Below are positions 59,662-64,000 of a stretch of DNA of 64,000 nucleotides, piece by piece. Source of the DNA: Epichloe hybrida (taxonomy: Eukaryota > Ascomycota > Sordariomycetes > Hypocreales > Clavicipitaceae); assembly GCA_019022495.1 (NCBI GenBank), contig JAFEKR010000003.1, positions 806,001 to 870,000 of the forward strand, in the 5' to 3' direction. The position numbers and the translations under genes are program-made. The notes under the pieces are model-generated. The model saw only the letters and a list, made by a program, of their open reading frames with translations, did not search any database and was not told where the DNA came from. How positions within the stretch are numbered: position 1 is the stretch's first letter; each line of letters opens with the position of its first letter.

Positions 59662-61572
59662 CCTATTCCCTTATAGCTACTACCTTTATAGAATTAGGAT
59701 AAATTAAGTGTTTTACTATAATAATATATCCTAGGTATTAGATTTCTTTAATAGTAAATATAGACTTATTAATATTAAGGTATAGTCCTATAGAATATAA
59801 GTATCCTAATATTAATTATACCTTTACTATATAGTCCTTTCTTAATTCCCTAGAGTAAACTAGAATATTATTAAGGTAAGCTATTATAAAGTCCCTTAAT
59901 ATATCCCCTAAGGATTTATTAATATACTATTAGAAGGTTACTAGTATACTTACTAGGCTAAATAAATAAACTAACTATTTAAATAGTCTAAACCTAGTGT
60001 AAAAGGTACTCCTTACCCTTAGTTATTTATAGTTTATAAAATACTATGTAAATATTTAGCTTTATAAACTAATATACTTAGGAGAGAGAGTGTAGTATCT
60101 TTTTAATTAATAGGAGTAAATATTAATCCTATACTATAATCTTATTAAATATATAATAGTTTACGTAAAACTACTATCCCTTATTTACTTTCTTTATAAG
60201 AAAAATAAGGGCTATAGCTAATAAGAAGCTAGTATAGATCTAGCCCTTATCTATTAGATTTGTTATTTAGTAATGAACCTCTAATAACTAATCCCTTAGT
60301 ATGTTATATAGTAAGCCCTATAGGAGTGTTAGTTTGGATTTATCTAGATTCCTATGTAAATATATATAATAATTAAGGGAACCCCTATATAGGGGTAAGC
60401 TATTAGCTTTAGCCTTATTAAAAAGATTTATAAAGTTTACTAATTCCCTTAGTAATATAGCTATATTAAAGCTATTAGGTTTTATTTTAAGCACTATAAT
60501 CTATAGTATTATTATTATTTCTTTAAGGCTTATAGCTATAAACCTTATTATAGTATCCCTTATCTTTTATACCTATTATACCTTAGCTATATATAAGAAG
60601 CTAATAATCCCTTATACTAGGGCTTCCCCCCTATGCTTAGTATCTTCTAAAACATAAAGGCTCTTTACTATACTAATTACTAGTTACTATTTTACTATAT
60701 AAATTATAATATTATAGTACTTTAGCTATAGTATACTAAAGATAATATCCTAGGTAAGACCTAGGATAATATATAGGTATACTAATAACTCCTACCTATT
60801 AATATTAATACTAGCTTATACTATATAAGTAATAAAGAAGGACTTCTCTTTTTATTACCTCTCTTTTCTTTTTATTTTTACTATAGTATATACTTACCTT
60901 TATTTTAGTAGTTATATAAGCTCTAGGCTAAGCTATCTTACTACTAATTTACTAATAGTACTATAGTAATTATAGCTATAATTAATCTAGATATTAATAT
61001 AAAAATATGTATTAAAGAGTACTAGGATTAAGAAAGGTAGTTAGTTTATATATTAATCTATATCTTTATTTATATTTATAAACTAGCTATACTTATTTAA
61101 ATCTATAGCTACTAGCTAGCTTCTTTACCTTTATATAAGACTTTACTTAAGAGCTACTTATTTTCTAAGGAGTTTATAGTAACTTTCTTATTTATACTTT
61201 TTATATTTACTTTATATAAGTTAATCTAGACCTTAGGTTAGTAAGGTAAGAGAAAGGTATATTCCTAGATATAATAGTTCTTAGATTTATAATATAAGTA
61301 GTACCCCTTTTCGTAGTATTTAGTTAGTTTTACCTAAGTTACTTACTTAGCCCTTAGCTAATTTATATTTCTTTTTAGGCCCTTATTCTTTTTATCTAGC
61401 TTATTTTACTTACCTTATTAAGTTATTATAGCACGTACTCCTATTATAAGTATATTACTATTATAGTCTATTTATTAGGGAGTAGGTTAGCTTAGCTAGG
61501 GTTTATATTAGTTCTAAAAGTTTTTCTTTAAGGCATAACATTTAATATTAACTATAATACTATAGTACTAAG
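59662..61572 (-). pseudogene. G1' fragment (gag end to RT)
   Basis: Collinear with G1 37372-39280 in the same orientation, with many additional C-to-T and G-to-A changes. It holds the gag/protease-RT interval. Both ends are defined by younger insertions: the G3' LTR on the left and the G2' LTR on the right, the latter after CTAAG. Confidence 0.85.
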
Positions 61573-61774
61573 TGTGAGGCCCACTCATAACACTAGTGCG
61601 CTAGCGCACCACCTAGCAGGCACACCACGCCCTAGGGCTAGGTCTACGTAATACTAATAAGCCACTAGCTATAAGCTAGTAACTTATATATATAATACAC
61701 TTAGACTTAGCAAGCTTTAGTTTAATATATAAATACCCTTATATCTCTTACCTAGCTAACCCTTTATTCTTATA
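61573..61774 (+). repeat. G2' 5' LTR (202 bp)
   Basis: TGTGAGGCCCACTCATAAC to CCCTTTATTCTTATA, exactly the length of the G2 LTRs. The outer left ~70 bp (GTGCGCTAGCGCACC) are spared, the inner part is RIPed. Confidence 0.9.
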
Positions 61775-64000
61775 ATTCTAAAGCTTCTCTTACTAGTTAC
61801 CTAAGAGTAATATAAGGGGGAGAACTACTTAATTTACTAAAGTAATACTATATATTCCCTAGGACTTACTAAATAAGGGTAATACTATAGCTAATAATAT
61901 ACTATATTTTATAAAAACCTTATCTAAGACTAAATCCTTTATTATAGGGCTAGAAGAGATAGTAGTTAAGAGGTAAATTACCTAGCTTAAGTAACTTAAA
62001 GAATTATAAGAGTAAGAATAGAAGCTTCTTAACTTAATATAATACTATAGAAAAGGGAAGCTAGTAAAAAAGAGCTAAAAGAATAGTATATTCTTAAGTC
62101 TTAGTAGCTAAGAAATTAAGGTTTAAAATATTATAAAACTCTAATACCTTATAAACTTATAGAAGTATAAGATATAGCTTAATAACCTTAACTATATCTT
62201 TAAGGGAGTAAAGAAAAAGTATTATTAAGATAACTAAAAAATTCTCTTTATACTTAACTATATATATATAAACTATTAGGCTAGATAAAACTAATATATT
62301 AAAGAATAACTAGCTAATAGTTATAATTACCCTAAGGATAATTAGGATAAGTTCTAGGAATAAACCCTTACACTACTTAAGGACTTTATAAGCTATAATA
62401 TATAAATAGCTATATAACTAGAGAATATAAAGTAAAAGAAAGGCTAGAGTCTTATTAAGTTTAGTATTTACCTAGATTTACTAAAGAAATACCTAGAGTA
62501 AGCTTTAAAGAAAACCTATACCTTTATATTCTTTATAAAGTTACTTCCTAACTTATAAGATTATATTAACTTATATATAAATATTACTAGAATAATATAA
62601 GAAAATATTATATAACTTACCTAGTAATTCTAGAAGGTAATATTAAAGAATAAGTAAAAGTAAAATAATTTAGAAAAGAAAAGCTTATATAAGGTAGCTT
62701 AATACTAAAGATATAATTCCCTATAAGGGTATTAGCTAAATAAGGACTAAAGAGATAAGAATAAGGATAAGAAAAAGACCTTAGCTACTTACCTAAATAA
62801 TAATAGACTATAAGGAAGAAAATAGTGCTTTAATTATAGTAGTATAAATTATCTTATTTATAATTATAATAAGCTAAGGAAAGACTAGTAAGAGGGTTAG
62901 GAAAACTCCTAGAGATAGAAGTAAAAGCCCTTACCTTTACCTTAGACACTAGGGTACTAGTAGGATGCTAATTCTATATACTAGTTACTATTTATAGGTA
63001 TAAAGATATTAAAATAGTAGCAAATCTTAATAGTTATACTAAAATTAATATTATAAGCACTTAATTCATATAGACTTATAAGCTTAATTAGGCTAAGGCT
63101 ATAGCACCTATCTTAAAGGTAATAAGGGCTTTAATAGTCCCTTAATATAGTATTTATAAGGTACTTATTATAATTAAAGACTTATAAGGCAAAAAGAAAG
63201 ACCTTAAGTTACTATATATAGCTATTAATAAGGACTTAAGAGTAAAGGGAAGCCCTATATTAATTAGGATATATATGCTTATAAAAGAATATATATATCT
63301 TTACTTATACTTATAAAAATAGTAGTTTAAAAAGAGAAAAGTAGCCTTTTTACTACTAACTCCTTATAAGTTTATAAAAGTAATATATAATAAAATAATA
63401 GTATATACTATTATAAGTATTATAGAAGATAAGTTTATACCTCTTAAAAATAAAAAGAAAGTAAAACTATATAAAATTATTAAAAATATCCTAGAGAAAC
63501 TATATAAGTTTAAAAATATATTTATATTAAATAAGGTAAGGAGTCTTTTATTAAAGAAGTTAACTAACTATATAATTAATCTTATACTAGGAGCTATACC
63601 CTTATATAAACTAATTTATTCTCTCTCCTAAAGTAAACTTAAAGAACTCTAGGAATATATTAATAATAACCTAAAGAAAGGCTAGATAAAACCCTTAAAA
63701 AGCCTAGTAAGTATACTTATTTTATTTATACTAAAGAAAGATAGAATACTCTAGCTATATATTAACTATTAGGGACTTAATAAGGTAATATAGAAGAATT
63801 ACTATACTCTTCCCTTAATTTTAAAGATCCTTAATTAATACTAAGGGGCCTATTTCTTTTTAAAGATTAATATTAAGAATATATACTACTAAATTTATAT
63901 TAAAGAGAGTAATAAGTAAAAGATAGCTTTTTATATATATTATAGGTATTATAAGTACCTTACAATACCTTTTAGGTTAACTAATACTCTAGCTACTTTT
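61775..64000 (+). pseudogene. G2' gag-PR-RT, runs off the window
   Basis: + strand sister of G2. Leader and gag about 61800-62900, protease region near 62930-63010, RT from about 63540 (LLLKKLTNYIINLILGAIP; LYKLIYSLS; LYINY-GLNKV near 63750; FFLKINIKNIYY near 63850; IPFRLTNTLATF at the end). The RT palm and everything after it lie beyond the window. It lacks the solo LTR that interrupts G2. Confidence 0.85.

Overview
The window looks like a repeat-induced-point-mutation (RIP) heterochromatin block of a filamentous ascomycete (Pezizomycotina). I see no intact host gene, no rRNA or tRNA gene and no CRISPR array. Almost everything is transposable-element DNA, very AT-rich. Its reading frames are broken mainly by TAG/TAA at former CAG, CAA and TGG codons, the outcome expected when CpA is converted to TpA on either strand. 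The species cannot be named from this.

Layout. (1) 1-4657: a Helitron (RepHel, +), cut by the window start. (2) 4887-8803: RT and endonuclease of a Tad/I-like LINE (-), split by a complete 1.75-kb hAT-type non-autonomous element (hAT-A) with a perfect 8-bp target duplication. (3) 8804-11548: a 5'-truncated Ty1/copia element (+). (4) 11549-12017: right end of a second hAT-type element (hAT-C) lying in the gag of Ty3/gypsy element G3 (+). G3 can be followed through 12018-14670, 26790-26965 and 27741-29978. (5) 14671-26789: a gypsy composite (G4, coding on -) inserted exactly in G3's RNase H codons with duplication GTACT, but with two different LTR variants at its ends. (6) 26966-27740 and 31164-31195 + 45571-46332: two opposite copies of a 0.78-kb retroposon-like element; the second has a perfect 15-bp target duplication and lies inside a third hAT-type element (hAT-D). 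(7) 31196-45570: chromodomain gypsy G2 (-), duplication GCTGT, inserted in that retroposon. G2 itself contains gypsy G1 (33111-40336, duplication CCTTA) and a solo LTR of the G4 family (44754-45290). (8) 46682-47955: LINE ORF1 (-). (9) 47956-57005: copia element G5 (-) with 0.8-kb LTRs and hAT-B inserted in its leader. (10) 57006-64000: fragments of further G3, G1 and G2 copies (G3', G1', G2').

The elements form a readable stratigraphy: target duplications and host reading frames rejoin when the younger insert is removed. Two patterns stand out. First, within each LTR pair RIP-type changes sit on the internal side, while the outermost roughly 100-250 bp of the element are spared. Second, the hAT-type elements share termini (CAGAGC-A/T-TTG), but their subterminal arrays are built from different short motifs (GTAGT versus GTATT). 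Coordinates of internal domains are approximate because they were read by eye through many stop codons.
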